A stretch of DNA of 64,000 nucleotides from Bdellovibrionales bacterium (GTDB taxonomy: Bacteria; Bdellovibrionota; Bdellovibrionia; Bdellovibrionales; JAMPXM01), in assembly GCA_005808505.1 (NCBI GenBank), contig SYLX01000215.1, positions 1 through 64,000 of the forward strand. The letters run 5' to 3'. The notes under the pieces are model-generated. The model was not told the DNA's origin. It made no database searches and saw only the letters and a program-made list of their open reading frames with translations. Every line of letters begins with the position of its first letter. Positions within the stretch are counted from its first letter, which is position 1. Positions 32,254 through 40,688 of the stretch are shown here, piece by piece. Both the position numbers and the translations under genes were made by a program.

Positions 32254-33465
32254 CTATTTCGAGCTAGGGGTCCGCTCATTCTTGTCGCAATAGCCACCTA
32301 ATTCGCAATATCGATAACGGTAGTATCGCTTGTTTTCTTCCGAGAGCTGATAGTCATCGGCCCTATCGAAAAGCGTGCCGCAATCGTCTTTGCTCCCGCG
32401 AACGCACGTATCATGTAGACGCTCAATATAAGCCTGACTTCCGAAGTCTTGCTTCTTCTTCGCATTCGTAAAGATATACCGCACGTCCTCAAGTGCTCCG
32501 ATCGTATTCGAAGGCGAGCAGCCCGCACCAGGACCGAAAATGAGCGTGGCTCCCATCGACAGGGAGACCAAGCCCACTCCCAGAAAGGCTTTGCTCTTAA
32601 ATTTCAAATCGCCGACGAGATGACGCTCGTGCTGGTTTGCTATGAAGAGTTTGTGTTCAATCGTAGAAGTCACCTGACCGCAGACTTGAAGAGACTCTTC
32701 GTTCGTACCTGGATTTTTTCGAGAGAGCATCGCAGCTTCGGTGTAGCCAGCTTGCTCTTCCTCTTTCGATACTTTTCCGTCGTTGTTCTTATCGAGGATA
32801 CGGGTGACGTCTTTAAGCCCCCCGGCTCCTGTGTTGAACACTTTGCTCCGAAAGCTCTGCAAACCCGCATCGATCACGATGAGGTCATCACTTGCTGCGG
32901 TGGAGAACGATCCCGCTACATAGAGCGGGGATCCAACTAGGAGAGATTTTTCGACGACACGAAACTTACCGCCGAATGTGATGCCCAAGATTTTGAGAGG
33001 ATTGCTATAGCCTTTTACTTTGTCGCCGACGAGAAGCTCAACGCTTTTTTTCTCCTTGTCACTCAGAGAAGTGTAGAGGCGTGCCTCACTACTCCCGATC
33101 TCAAATTCACCCATGATTGGATGAACCATCGCCAAACCGCTCACATCGACGACGTAGAAAGGATGAATGTGGTTGTAGCTGAATTCGGTTCGCCAGGTCT
33201 TTCGCTTGTTCTTACCGGAACCGGTTTCGACTTCTTTCTGAAGAGCGAACTCATAGTAGATGGCTTCTTGGTCCCGCAACGTTCTGAAGGTATCAGCCTT
33301 GGGCCAAGCGAAACCTTCAAATTCGGAATAACCCTGAGCCGCGGTCGCGATTTTTGAGCGAGGTGTATCTTCAACAAGACGAGCCCGCTTGCCTCGGCGG
33401 TAACCCTCATAACATCCGTATATTCCCGCGCAGGTCAGGAATATTACGACCTCAGCGGGCGGCAT
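32254..33465 (-). CDS. GIDE/BAM-domain membrane protein with an EF-hand loop
   Basis: The 403-residue protein has an N-terminal transmembrane helix (5-20) and RARLVEDTPRSKIATAAQGYSE. A GIDE-type domain (about 30-190) includes FEGFAWP, YNHIHPFYVVDVSGLAMV and FRVVEKSLLVGSPLYVAGSF. Residues 225-236 read D-K-N-N-D-G-K-V-S-K-E-E, a canonical EF-hand calcium loop. A second membrane helix is at 293-312, then a Cys-rich tail (CVRGSKDDC, CELGGYC). GIDE proteins lie near LemA in many bacteria, and the start codon here overlaps the stop of lemA. The topology would place the GIDE domain and EF loop on the same side of the membrane. Function is unknown. Confidence 0.75.
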   Translation of the reverse strand: MPPAEVVIFLTCAGIYGCYEGYRRGKRARLVEDTPRSKIATAAQGYSEFEGFAWPKADTFRTLRDQEAIYYEFALQKEVETGSGKNKRKTWRTEFSYNHIHPFYVVDVSGLAMVHPIMGEFEIGSSEARLYTSLSDKEKKSVELLVGDKVKGYSNPLKILGITFGGKFRVVEKSLLVGSPLYVAGSFSTAASDDLIVIDAGLQSFRSKVFNTGAGGLKDVTRILDKNNDGKVSKEEEQAGYTEAAMLSRKNPGTNEESLQVCGQVTSTIEHKLFIANQHERHLVGDLKFKSKAFLGVGLVSLSMGATLIFGPGAGCSPSNTIGALEDVRYIFTNAKKKQDFGSQAYIERLHDTCVRGSKDDCGTLFDRADDYQLSEENKRYYRYRYCELGGYCDKNERTPSSK

Positions 33466-34052
33466 TAAGCACCTTGGCCGAACTTAGGTAAATTCATCTT
33501 CAGGCTCGGCGCCACTTTCTCCGCTTCGCTGACTTGGTAAAGAGATTGCGCCTGATAATTGAGAATGCGTGCAGCAAAGACGTCAGGAAACTGCTCAATA
33601 CGTGTGTTGAAGTTCGTAACGGCTTCGTTGTAGGACTCGCGACGATCCGCAATCATGCCCTCGAGTTGAGAGACACGCGACTGGAGCTGGAGGAATTGCT
33701 GGTTAGCCTTCAACTCAGGGTACGCCTCGCCGATCGCGAAGATCCCTTTGAGTGCCATGCTCATCTCGTTCGAAGCCTGAATCTTTTCGTCGACCGTTTT
33801 TGATTGTCCGTAGTGGGATCTTGCTTCCGCGATCTTTTGGATCAAGCCCGCTTCGTAGTTCGCGTACTGTTCGATGACTTGAATGAGCTGCGGAATCTCG
33901 TCAAAACGTTGTTTGAGGATGACGTCGATGTTCGCCCAAGCGCGTTGCACCTGATTCTTCAAACGGACGAGGCCGTTGTAGATCCCGATGCCCATGACGA
34001 TCAATCCGGCCAAGATAAAAAGAACGAAAGTCATGGTGAAAACAGAAAGCAT
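33465..34052 (-). CDS. lemA: LemA family protein
   Basis: The 195-residue protein has one N-terminal membrane helix (MTFVLFILAGLIVMGIGIYNGL). The LemA helical bundle follows, with RLKNQVQRAWANIDVILKQRFDEIPQLIQVIEQYANYE and the later YNEAVTNFNTRIEQFPDVFAA. LemA proteins span the envelope with unknown biochemical role. A GGAG site precedes the ATG. The downstream GIDE gene overlaps the stop by one base, so the two are translationally coupled. A short 2TM gene and a DoxX gene lie upstream on the same strand. Confidence 0.93.
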   Translation of the reverse strand: MLSVFTMTFVLFILAGLIVMGIGIYNGLVRLKNQVQRAWANIDVILKQRFDEIPQLIQVIEQYANYEAGLIQKIAEARSHYGQSKTVDEKIQASNEMSMALKGIFAIGEAYPELKANQQFLQLQSRVSQLEGMIADRRESYNEAVTNFNTRIEQFPDVFAARILNYQAQSLYQVSEAEKVAPSLKMNLPKFGQGA

Positions 34053-34112
34053 AGGTGTCTCCTCTATGCTTTCTTCTCGGCATTTCGCGGATTTGAATTA
34101 AACAGATCGAGT

Positions 34113-34340
34113 TCAGTCGAACTTAGGACCTTGAGGTTTCGTCTCAGATGAAGACGTTTTTCCCCGACCCGCCAGCAACGAAATACCACTCAGAGCGAAA
34201 CCGAGAATCACCACCACGGCTAGCGCTCGACCTCCGTAGTCAAACGCTTGGCTTTGGTCGACCCAGCCCACCGCATACAGAATGGCAAAGATCGCGATGA
34301 CGACAACAGCGAGGATGAGAGTCGCGCGAAAAAGCTTCAT
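34113..34340 (-). CDS. Small two-helix membrane protein
   Basis: The 75-residue protein has two hydrophobic helices (ATLILAVVVIAIFAILYAVGW and ALAVVVILGFALSGISLLAG) and a polar Ser/Lys-rich C-terminus. No family is recognised. It starts five bases after the DoxX stop and ends 60 bases before lemA, so it is probably co-transcribed with both. Confidence 0.7.
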   Translation of the reverse strand: MKLFRATLILAVVVIAIFAILYAVGWVDQSQAFDYGGRALAVVVILGFALSGISLLAGRGKTSSSETKPQGPKFD

Positions 34341-34345
34341 GTTGT

Positions 34346-34735
34346 TTACTTTCGAAAGAGCGATTTGATTGTCGAAGCATAAGGCTCAGCAAAGAAAGAG
34401 AGGTAGATCATGAGCCCACCCATGATGAGCGCGAGCGGTACTCCGCTCGGTGCAAGAAAAGCGTGTACGAGAAAGATGTTGAGCATCACCGGGGCGAGCA
34501 CAACGAGGGCCAAAGGCACGAAGTAACCTGAAAGAAGCATCAGGCCGCAAACCGCTTCGGTCGCTTTTACCAGCGGAAAGAAGTATCCCGCCGCCATCAT
34601 GCCAGCATTGAACGCCTGAAGCTTCTCGGGAAGATCCGGTGGCGTCGGAACTAAGTTGAGGAGACCGACCAAGCCGCTGGCGAAGAAGACGAATCCAAGA
34701 AGCAGACGAGCTGCGATGCGGATCTTGTTTTTCAT
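34346..34735 (-). CDS. DoxX-like membrane protein
   Basis: The 129-residue protein has four transmembrane helices and DoxX-type features: ARLLLGFVFFASGLVGLLN at the start, FFPLVKATEAVCGLMLLSGYFVPLALVVLAPVMLNIFLVHAF in the middle. Such proteins act in quinone or thiosulfate oxidation or simply in membrane integrity, and the role here is unassigned. It is the first gene of the probable DoxX-2TM-LemA-GIDE operon and is divergent from the DCC protein gene. Confidence 0.82.
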   Translation of the reverse strand: MKNKIRIAARLLLGFVFFASGLVGLLNLVPTPPDLPEKLQAFNAGMMAAGYFFPLVKATEAVCGLMLLSGYFVPLALVVLAPVMLNIFLVHAFLAPSGVPLALIMGGLMIYLSFFAEPYASTIKSLFRK

Positions 34736-34943
34736 TTGCTGGGTTCCTAACCTTGTTCCGAGGCTAAGCTAGGCGCTACCTCGTTCGTTTTGTCTTGAAC
34801 TCAGTCTAAACAGAAAAAGTGAATTCGCAAACTTGAGGGTGGCTGGCTGGTCCTACGTCGCGCGTCTTGTGATTCGTAAACTCAACAAATTGATTTCGCC
34901 AGACGAGGTGATTCTTGATACATCCGAGGGGTAGGAGGCAGCG

Positions 34944-35312
34944 ATGCCAAGTCGGGACCAAGCCAGGACAAAAATCTTCGTCGATGGAAACTGCATCGTC
35001 TGCGATCTCGAAGTTTCGCACTACAAACGAATGGCGCCAACTCTCTTTGAGATTGTCGACATCTCTCACCCTGATTTTGATCCTGCTTCTTACGGCCTGA
35101 CTCGCGAGGCGGTGAACCTACACCTTCACGTGATGACTCCGAATGGAAAGGTTGAAGAAGGTGTCGATGCGTTTGCGCATATCTGGAGCCGCATTCCGAG
35201 ATATCACTTTGCAAATCGATTGATTCGGCTGCCTATTGTCTCTCAGCTAGCGAAATCTGGATACGCCGTTTTTGTTGTGATTCGACCGTACTTACCGAAG
35301 AAGAAGCGCTAG
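34944..35312 (+). CDS. DCC-family (DUF393) thiol-disulfide-like protein
   Basis: The 122-residue protein has the FVDGNCIVCDLEVSHYKRMAP start typical of DUF393. The CxxC pair follows a conserved Asp-Gly. It ends with HLHVMTPNGKVEEGVDAFAHIWSRIPRY and a hydrophobic segment. The family is thioredoxin-like, with proposed redox function. AGGAGG precedes the ATG. The gene ends tail to tail with cydB, overlapping by four bases. Confidence 0.87.
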   Translation: MPSRDQARTKIFVDGNCIVCDLEVSHYKRMAPTLFEIVDISHPDFDPASYGLTREAVNLHLHVMTPNGKVEEGVDAFAHIWSRIPRYHFANRLIRLPIVSQLAKSGYAVFVVIRPYLPKKKR

Positions 35313-36364
35313 AGCTGCTCTTCCGATTGCGGCTCAAGGTCTTCAGCCCCCGGATGACTTTTGAAAACCTTCAAAAGGTAGAAGAGGCTGGGAAAGATAA
35401 AGATGCTTCCGACCAAGAGAGCGATTGCGAGCTGAAGAAGCGTCGCTTTGGGTGCAGCTGCTTGGTAAAAGGTGATCTCAGCTCCTTTCGCCACGAAAAT
35501 TCGAGGCGCGTGCACGAAGTACCATCCCAACAGAATCAGTGTCACTTGCCCAGCCGCAAGAATTCGCGCGAGATAAACGTGATGGCGACTCGAAGCCAGC
35601 CAAAGAGCCAAGAAGAGAGTTGTCGCGCCAGCCAAGCAGGCAAGCGATAGCGGACTCGCCACAAAATCTTCAACGAGCCCTACGCCGTCCAGCCAAGACG
35701 TAAAGAAAACTGCAGCACCTAAAACGACGACAAGGCAGTTGAAAATGAAGGCCCGTCTCGAAAAAAAGCGCATGAGCTCCTTATCCGTCGACTCTCCCAC
35801 GAGATAGAGGCTAGCCAAGTAAGCAAACGTAGCAGACACGAAAAGACCCATCGTGAAAGGGAAGAGGCCCCACCAAGGTGCAACGTAAGCTTCATGAAAA
35901 TCGCGACTATCGATAACCATCTGACCACGAAACAAACTTGCCGCGATTACGCCAAGCCAAATGCTCGTCCACAAACTCGAGAAACAAAAGAGTGCGGTGT
36001 AGATTCTCTGCGATCGATCGTCTTTTACCGCATCGTAATGACGAAACGTGAAGACAGCTCCCCGCACGACGATTCCCACAAGAAGTGCAACGACTGGCAG
36101 ATGAAGCGAAGTCATCAAAACTTGAAACGCGAGGGGAAATCCCATGAACAAGATCACGACGAGAATGATCAGCCACATGTGGTTGGCTTCCCAGACAGGA
36201 CCCATCGCGACGTTGATCAATTTTTTCTGCCGCTCTCGATATTCTCCCGAAGGAAGAAGCTCGAGAATGCCCGCCCCGTAATCGGCTCCCCCGAGAACAA
36301 CGTAGAGAAGAAGTGATGCACCCGTAAATAGAATGAGAAGGTTAACGAGCCAAACTTCACTCAT
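35309..36364 (-). CDS. cydB: Cytochrome bd-type quinol oxidase subunit II
   Basis: The 351-residue subunit has about eight or nine membrane helices. CydB features include GGADYGAGILELL, GPVWEANHMWLIILVVILFMGFPLAFQ and the family-wide RGAVFTFRHYD. With CydA it forms the terminal oxidase that reduces O2 to water using quinol and supports respiration at low oxygen or with inhibitors of haem-copper oxidases. Its ATG overlaps the cydA stop by four bases. No CydX-like small gene is seen downstream. Confidence 0.95.
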   Translation of the reverse strand: MSEVWLVNLLILFTGASLLLYVVLGGADYGAGILELLPSGEYRERQKKLINVAMGPVWEANHMWLIILVVILFMGFPLAFQVLMTSLHLPVVALLVGIVVRGAVFTFRHYDAVKDDRSQRIYTALFCFSSLWTSIWLGVIAASLFRGQMVIDSRDFHEAYVAPWWGLFPFTMGLFVSATFAYLASLYLVGESTDKELMRFFSRRAFIFNCLVVVLGAAVFFTSWLDGVGLVEDFVASPLSLACLAGATTLFLALWLASSRHHVYLARILAAGQVTLILLGWYFVHAPRIFVAKGAEITFYQAAAPKATLLQLAIALLVGSIFIFPSLFYLLKVFKSHPGAEDLEPQSEEQL

Positions 36365-37677
36365 GTGCCCGACCCTTCGACTTGCTGACCTTCGCTTTGA
36401 GCGGCATCAATCTGGCGTTTTAAGAGCCACGCCGTGACGAATCCCAACAGTAGGTAAAGCGCTAAGAAGAGGAAAAAGTGATAACGCATTCCGGGGACTG
36501 GCGTGACCGCATCTTTGGTTTTCAGAAACCCGTAGATGATCCAAGGCTGGCGCCCTACTTCGGTCACGATCCATCCAGCTTCAACCGCGATGAAACCTAA
36601 AGGAATCGTAAGCACAAGAACTTGCAAGTAGCGCCGTGGAAAATGGCCACGCCACCAGAAAAAGAAATAGGCGAGTCCGAGCAGTGCGAGAAGGCTTCCA
36701 ATGCCGACCATAATTTGGAAAGCAATGTGAACGATCGGAACGTTCGGCCACTCATCGCGAGGAAACTGATCAAGTCCTTTGACTTCCGCATCGAAAGAGT
36801 CGAACGCAAGAAAACTCAACGCGCCGGGAATCGCTAAGCCCCATTTCATTTCCTTCGCTTCGACATCAGGATACCCGCCGATGTAAAGAGGTGCTTGGCG
36901 TGAAGTGTGGAAGTGACCTTCCATAGCGGCAAGCTTTGCGGGCTGGAGAACGGCAACTCTCTGCGCCGCGAAGTGGCCCACGAGAGGTTGAAGAAGAGAG
37001 GCGCTCGCACCGACGACCATCGCAATTTTAAAGGCAGAGAGATTTAATTTCGGGGCGCGACCTTTCAAAAGAAGGTAGGCGTGAATCCCTGCAACCGCGA
37101 GTCCCACGGCTTGGAGTGCTGCAACTTGCATATGCGCACTCTGATGCAGCCAAGCGGGATTGAACATAGCGCGAACGGGATCAATATTCGTGGCCTCACC
37201 GTTGACCCAGTCAAATCCTTGGGGCGCGTTCATCCAACTGTTAGCCGCGACGACGAAAATCCCGGAGGCGAATCCCGAGATCCCGATCACTAATCCCGTT
37301 GCCCAATGAACCCACCGGTTCATCTTCTTCCATCCGTAAAGGAAGAGTCCAATCGCAATGGCTTCGATGAAGAAGGCCGTGCCCTCCCATGAGAAAGGCA
37401 TGCCGATGATTGGTCCTGCGTACTTCATGAAACCCGGCCACAGAAGCCCGAGCTCAAATGACAAGACTGTTCCCGACACCGCACCCACGGCAAAAAGGAT
37501 GGCGACGCCTTTCATCCACATCTTCGTCAATCGCAGATGATCGGGATCATTCGTTTTGAGATAGCGGTAATGAGCGATCGACATCAAAAACGGCATCGTC
37601 ATGCCAATGCACGCAAAGATGATATGGAAACCCAACGAAAACGCCATCGTAGATCGGGCGGCGAGTATGTCATCCAT
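36361..37677 (-). CDS. cydA: Cytochrome bd-type quinol oxidase subunit I
   Basis: The 438-residue subunit carries the haem-bearing helices, with a His near residue 18 (FSLGFHIIF) and another in LHQSAHMQVAALQA. The conserved EVGRQPWIIYGFLKT lies near residue 375. The short length means a short quinol loop, as in the cyanide-insensitive (CioA) branch rather than Escherichia coli CydA. The SWEGTAFFIEAIAIGLFLYGW motif is intact. It is the first gene of a two-gene cydAB operon. Confidence 0.95.
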   Translation of the reverse strand: MDDILAARSTMAFSLGFHIIFACIGMTMPFLMSIAHYRYLKTNDPDHLRLTKMWMKGVAILFAVGAVSGTVLSFELGLLWPGFMKYAGPIIGMPFSWEGTAFFIEAIAIGLFLYGWKKMNRWVHWATGLVIGISGFASGIFVVAANSWMNAPQGFDWVNGEATNIDPVRAMFNPAWLHQSAHMQVAALQAVGLAVAGIHAYLLLKGRAPKLNLSAFKIAMVVGASASLLQPLVGHFAAQRVAVLQPAKLAAMEGHFHTSRQAPLYIGGYPDVEAKEMKWGLAIPGALSFLAFDSFDAEVKGLDQFPRDEWPNVPIVHIAFQIMVGIGSLLALLGLAYFFFWWRGHFPRRYLQVLVLTIPLGFIAVEAGWIVTEVGRQPWIIYGFLKTKDAVTPVPGMRYHFFLFLALYLLLGFVTAWLLKRQIDAAQSEGQQVEGSGT

Positions 37678-37760
37678 AGTGGCCGAGAGTGTGTCACACT
37701 TTGTGAATCAAAGCTGCAACGAGTTTCAATTCCATGGAGATTCTTGATCGCGTCAGGAGC

Positions 37761-38354
37761 TCAAGACAGCCCCATACGCATCAAGAACGAGAGAATGACG
37801 TAGACGAGCGAAATGATGAGAAGCAGTGTTTGCATCCATCGAAGTCCTTGCCTCATCAAAAGCAATCCTAGCGTTCCGACTGCCGTCATCTCGGCCCCCC
37901 ATCCAAAAAGAGTGATTTCTGTCAGCGGCACATGGCTCAACAATCCGATTGGGACGAAGGCTGAAAAAACAAAGAGGCTGAAGCCCAGAATCCAAGCTGG
38001 ATGCTTTTTGCGACGAGGATGAACGCCGCCAAAAAGCGCTTCGATAAAGAAAAGCATCGCTTGGAAAAAGAAAATGCATGCAAAGTATTTTGCCGCCCAA
38101 TTGATCGACAAAAAATGATTGAGATGAAAGCTCCAGCCGATTCCCGCCCAGACAAAGCAAAGCGCGAGGGACGAAATCCTCATTCGAGCGGCAGTTGGCT
38201 TTAAAGAGATGAACGTGAGAACAGCGGAAAAGAGGAGACAAGCGATCTGAATCGGCCAGATCGCCTTGTTGTAGTCGGCGACTACACTCTGATAAATCTC
38301 ACGAGAGAAGAGTAGAAAGTCTGAAATCCGGTAGCTAAGAAGAAAATCAAGCAT
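37761..38354 (-). CDS. DUF6064-like membrane protein
   Basis: The 197-residue protein has six hydrophobic helices. Its ordered motifs DYNKAIWPIQIACLL, GIGWSFHLNHFLSINWAA, FFQAMLFFIEALFG and ITLFGWGAEMTAVGTLGLLLM match DUF6064, whose function is unknown. It begins five bases after the stop of the aldo/keto reductase and is likely the last gene of that operon. Confidence 0.78.
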   Translation of the reverse strand: MLDFLLSYRISDFLLFSREIYQSVVADYNKAIWPIQIACLLFSAVLTFISLKPTAARMRISSLALCFVWAGIGWSFHLNHFLSINWAAKYFACIFFFQAMLFFIEALFGGVHPRRKKHPAWILGFSLFVFSAFVPIGLLSHVPLTEITLFGWGAEMTAVGTLGLLLMRQGLRWMQTLLLIISLVYVILSFLMRMGLS

Positions 38355-38359
38355 CGCAA

Positions 38360-39310
38360 CTAAAGTGCACCGTAGGCTCTCGCCATTGCATCGCGTGTGG
38401 TTTTGTCGGGAAGTTTTCCGCGTCCTGCTGCCATGTTCTCCCGGAGGTGTTCGGTCTTTGAAGTTGCCGGGATCGCGCAGGTGATCGCCGGGTGCGAGAC
38501 AATAAATTTGAGAAGAAATTCAGCCCAGGTTTTGCAATCGAAAGCTTCGGCTACCGCGGGCAAGGGCTTCCCTTTTAGGCGGCGTATCAGCGTCCCGCCT
38601 TGATAGGGGCGATTTGCAATAACCGCGATCTTCTTCTCAATGGCGAGTGGAAGAATCTTCTGCTCGACCTCTCGATCTTCAATGTTGTAGGTGAGCTGAA
38701 CGAAATCAATCGGTTGAGACTTCATAATCTTCTCAAGCTCATCGTGGCGTCGGCCGTGAGATGTCGTTACACCTACATAGGCGAGTTCGCCTTTTTCCTT
38801 CATCTTGAAGAGTGTTTTGAGGTGGTCCTCCCAAGCATCAAGATTGTGAACTTGAAAGAGATCAAACTTTTTGATTCCCCAAAGCCGTTGGGAATCCGCA
38901 ATTTGTTCCAAACCTTCTTTCGCCGATGAAGTCCAAACTTTCGTCGCTGAGAAAAGGCTCTTTGGATGATCCAGCTTCGAAAGGGCGTACCCGATGACCT
39001 CCTCGGACGAACCGTACATCGGAGATGAATCGACAATGCGACCACCGAGCGATAAAAACTCACGAAGAACCTCGGTGCGTTGATCGCGAAGGCCTTTATT
39101 GTTACCAACATTAAAGGTGATCCACGTTCCGAGTCCAATGACCGGAAGTTCGAGACCAGTCGACGGAATTTTTTTAGCCAGCAGAGAAGAGGTCTTAGCT
39201 AACTCTTTTTCGCTCGGCTTCTTTTGCGCCGAAGCCCTTTGCAAAGGAAGCCCGGTTGCAAGAGAAGCCAAGATTAACGACTTTAGGAAGTCCCGTCGAT
39301 CTGCTTGCAT
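38360..39310 (-). CDS. Tat-exported aldo/keto reductase
   Basis: The 316-residue protein starts with a twin-arginine signal (DRRDFLKSLILASLATGLPL) and continues as an aldo/keto reductase. It has IGLGTWITFNVG, then VDSSPMYGSSEEVIGYALS with the Asp and Tyr, SATKVW with the Lys and DLFQVHNLD with the His. Tat export implies a periplasmic enzyme folded with its cofactor. GGAGATGGG precedes the ATG. It is between a RibD-like gene (13 bases upstream) and DUF6064 (5 bases downstream). Confidence 0.9.
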   Translation of the reverse strand: MQADRRDFLKSLILASLATGLPLQRASAQKKPSEKELAKTSSLLAKKIPSTGLELPVIGLGTWITFNVGNNKGLRDQRTEVLREFLSLGGRIVDSSPMYGSSEEVIGYALSKLDHPKSLFSATKVWTSSAKEGLEQIADSQRLWGIKKFDLFQVHNLDAWEDHLKTLFKMKEKGELAYVGVTTSHGRRHDELEKIMKSQPIDFVQLTYNIEDREVEQKILPLAIEKKIAVIANRPYQGGTLIRRLKGKPLPAVAEAFDCKTWAEFLLKFIVSHPAITCAIPATSKTEHLRENMAAGRGKLPDKTTRDAMARAYGAL

Positions 39311-39323
39311 CCCATCTCCCCGA

Positions 39324-40007
39324 TCAATGCTTTACGGAGTAGCGAACCCAGAGAACGCCGCCATCTAATCGCTTCACCGACTTCAGCTGAAGTTTCTTCG
39401 GAATCATTTTGCCTTTGGCTCCATCCGTTTCGAAGACCGTCGGACCATCCATCGTTCCGTCAGCAACCGGCATCACGATGTGACTGAACTCATCGATGAG
39501 CCCCGCTTTTAGGAAGGAGCCGTTGACGTGGCCTCCACCGTCGATGCGTGCTTTCTTGATCCCGAAGAGTTTGCGCAATTTCGTAAGCGCTAACTCGAGA
39601 TCGATCTCTTTCCTGCCGGCGAAAATGTAAGACACTTGCTTCTCACGTAAGTGATGAAGGTAGGCATCCGAAACTTTCTCGGTCAGAACTTCAATCGCAT
39701 GTTCTGTGTCCACCATGTTCTTATCCCAGAAGCACTTTCCGCTCGGGTCAATTCCGACCGCGTAAGTCTTGGTCTTGTGCTCACCAACGAAGTCCGTACG
39801 CGGAAGCTTCGACACCCGCGTCTGAAGTTTATGTTTTCGTGGGCTACAGAATTCTTGCATCGTGGTGCGCCCGACGATCCAAGCATCGACTTTGATTTTT
39901 GAAGCGGGTTTTTCAAAGTACTGAGCAGGATTCTTAAAGCCCCAACGATCGCCGAGGATGCGGCCGTCGACGGAGCTCATGGAATGACAAATGACATAAG
40001 GTCTCAT
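39324..40007 (-). CDS. RibD C-terminal/dihydrofolate reductase-like protein
   Basis: The 227-residue protein matches the RibD C-terminal reductase superfamily: YVICHSMSSVDGRILGDRWGF, then DAWIVGRTTMQEF, KARIDGGGHVNGSFLKAGLIDEFSHIVMPV. These proteins are NADPH-dependent reductases related to dihydrofolate reductase, with undefined substrates outside riboflavin synthesis. AAGGAGG precedes the ATG. It starts 84 bases after DUF2239 on the same strand. Confidence 0.88.
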   Translation of the reverse strand: MRPYVICHSMSSVDGRILGDRWGFKNPAQYFEKPASKIKVDAWIVGRTTMQEFCSPRKHKLQTRVSKLPRTDFVGEHKTKTYAVGIDPSGKCFWDKNMVDTEHAIEVLTEKVSDAYLHHLREKQVSYIFAGRKEIDLELALTKLRKLFGIKKARIDGGGHVNGSFLKAGLIDEFSHIVMPVADGTMDGPTVFETDGAKGKMIPKKLQLKSVKRLDGGVLWVRYSVKH

Positions 40008-40091
40008 CGTGAAAACCTCCTTGCGACTCGAGTTTAGAGATCACAGGGAGGCCGTCAAGACGCACATCAGGGTGACGCCCAAAGAGCTGAT

Positions 40092-40673
40092 TCAGAGCTG
40101 AGCTAACTTCGACGCATGCTCGCGAATATCTTTCGGCCAATCTTGCAGGAGCTTTCCAAACTTCTTCGCATCGTTTGCATAAAGCGCACGAAGAGCCTCT
40201 TCGTAATTAGGCAAGTCTCCACCCATGACCGTCATGAACTTGTAAGCTGCATCTTGAGCTTGGCGAAGTTCATCCTTAGCCGCATTTTTCTTTTTCGCAG
40301 CATCGACGAGCCGCCGGAGGGTGACGGACGCGCCACCCGGCTGACGTGAAAGCCAATCCCAATGATCTGGAAGTAACGTGACTTCTTTGGCAACCACGCC
40401 GAGCTTGGGCCGACCTGGTCCCGTCTTCTTTTCAATCTCAGCTTCAGCGTCGGGAGATCGAAGTGCTTCGAGCCTTTTAACGACTGCGTCTTTCGTTCCG
40501 CGAAGGTCCAACTCCACTTGCTGACTCGTGCGATCGTCGAAAACGAGAATCGAAGCCTTTGCATCTTTCGCGAGATGATCTTTGATCTTGAGAGCCACAT
40601 CGATCATCGTGCCGCTTGCAATCTTCTTTGTTCCGGCAAACGCCGTGCACTTGCTATCGGGGTTATAATTCAT
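40092..40673 (-). CDS. DUF2239 family protein
   Basis: The 193-residue cytoplasmic protein has all the DUF2239 features: CTAFAGTKKIASGT, ILVFDDRTSQQVELDLRGT, GRPKLGVVAKEVTLLPDHWDWLSRQPGGASVTLRRLVD and the C-terminal helical AYKFMTVMGGDLPNYEEALRALYAND. Function is unknown. The GRPKLGVVAKEVTLLP segment resembles a small DNA-binding or recognition stretch, an impression only. AGGAG precedes the ATG. The gene starts 15 bases after the MFS stop, so it belongs to that transcript. Confidence 0.9.
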   Translation of the reverse strand: MNYNPDSKCTAFAGTKKIASGTMIDVALKIKDHLAKDAKASILVFDDRTSQQVELDLRGTKDAVVKRLEALRSPDAEAEIEKKTGPGRPKLGVVAKEVTLLPDHWDWLSRQPGGASVTLRRLVDAAKKKNAAKDELRQAQDAAYKFMTVMGGDLPNYEEALRALYANDAKKFGKLLQDWPKDIREHASKLAQL

Positions 40674-40688
40674 AGCTAAACTCCTGAA

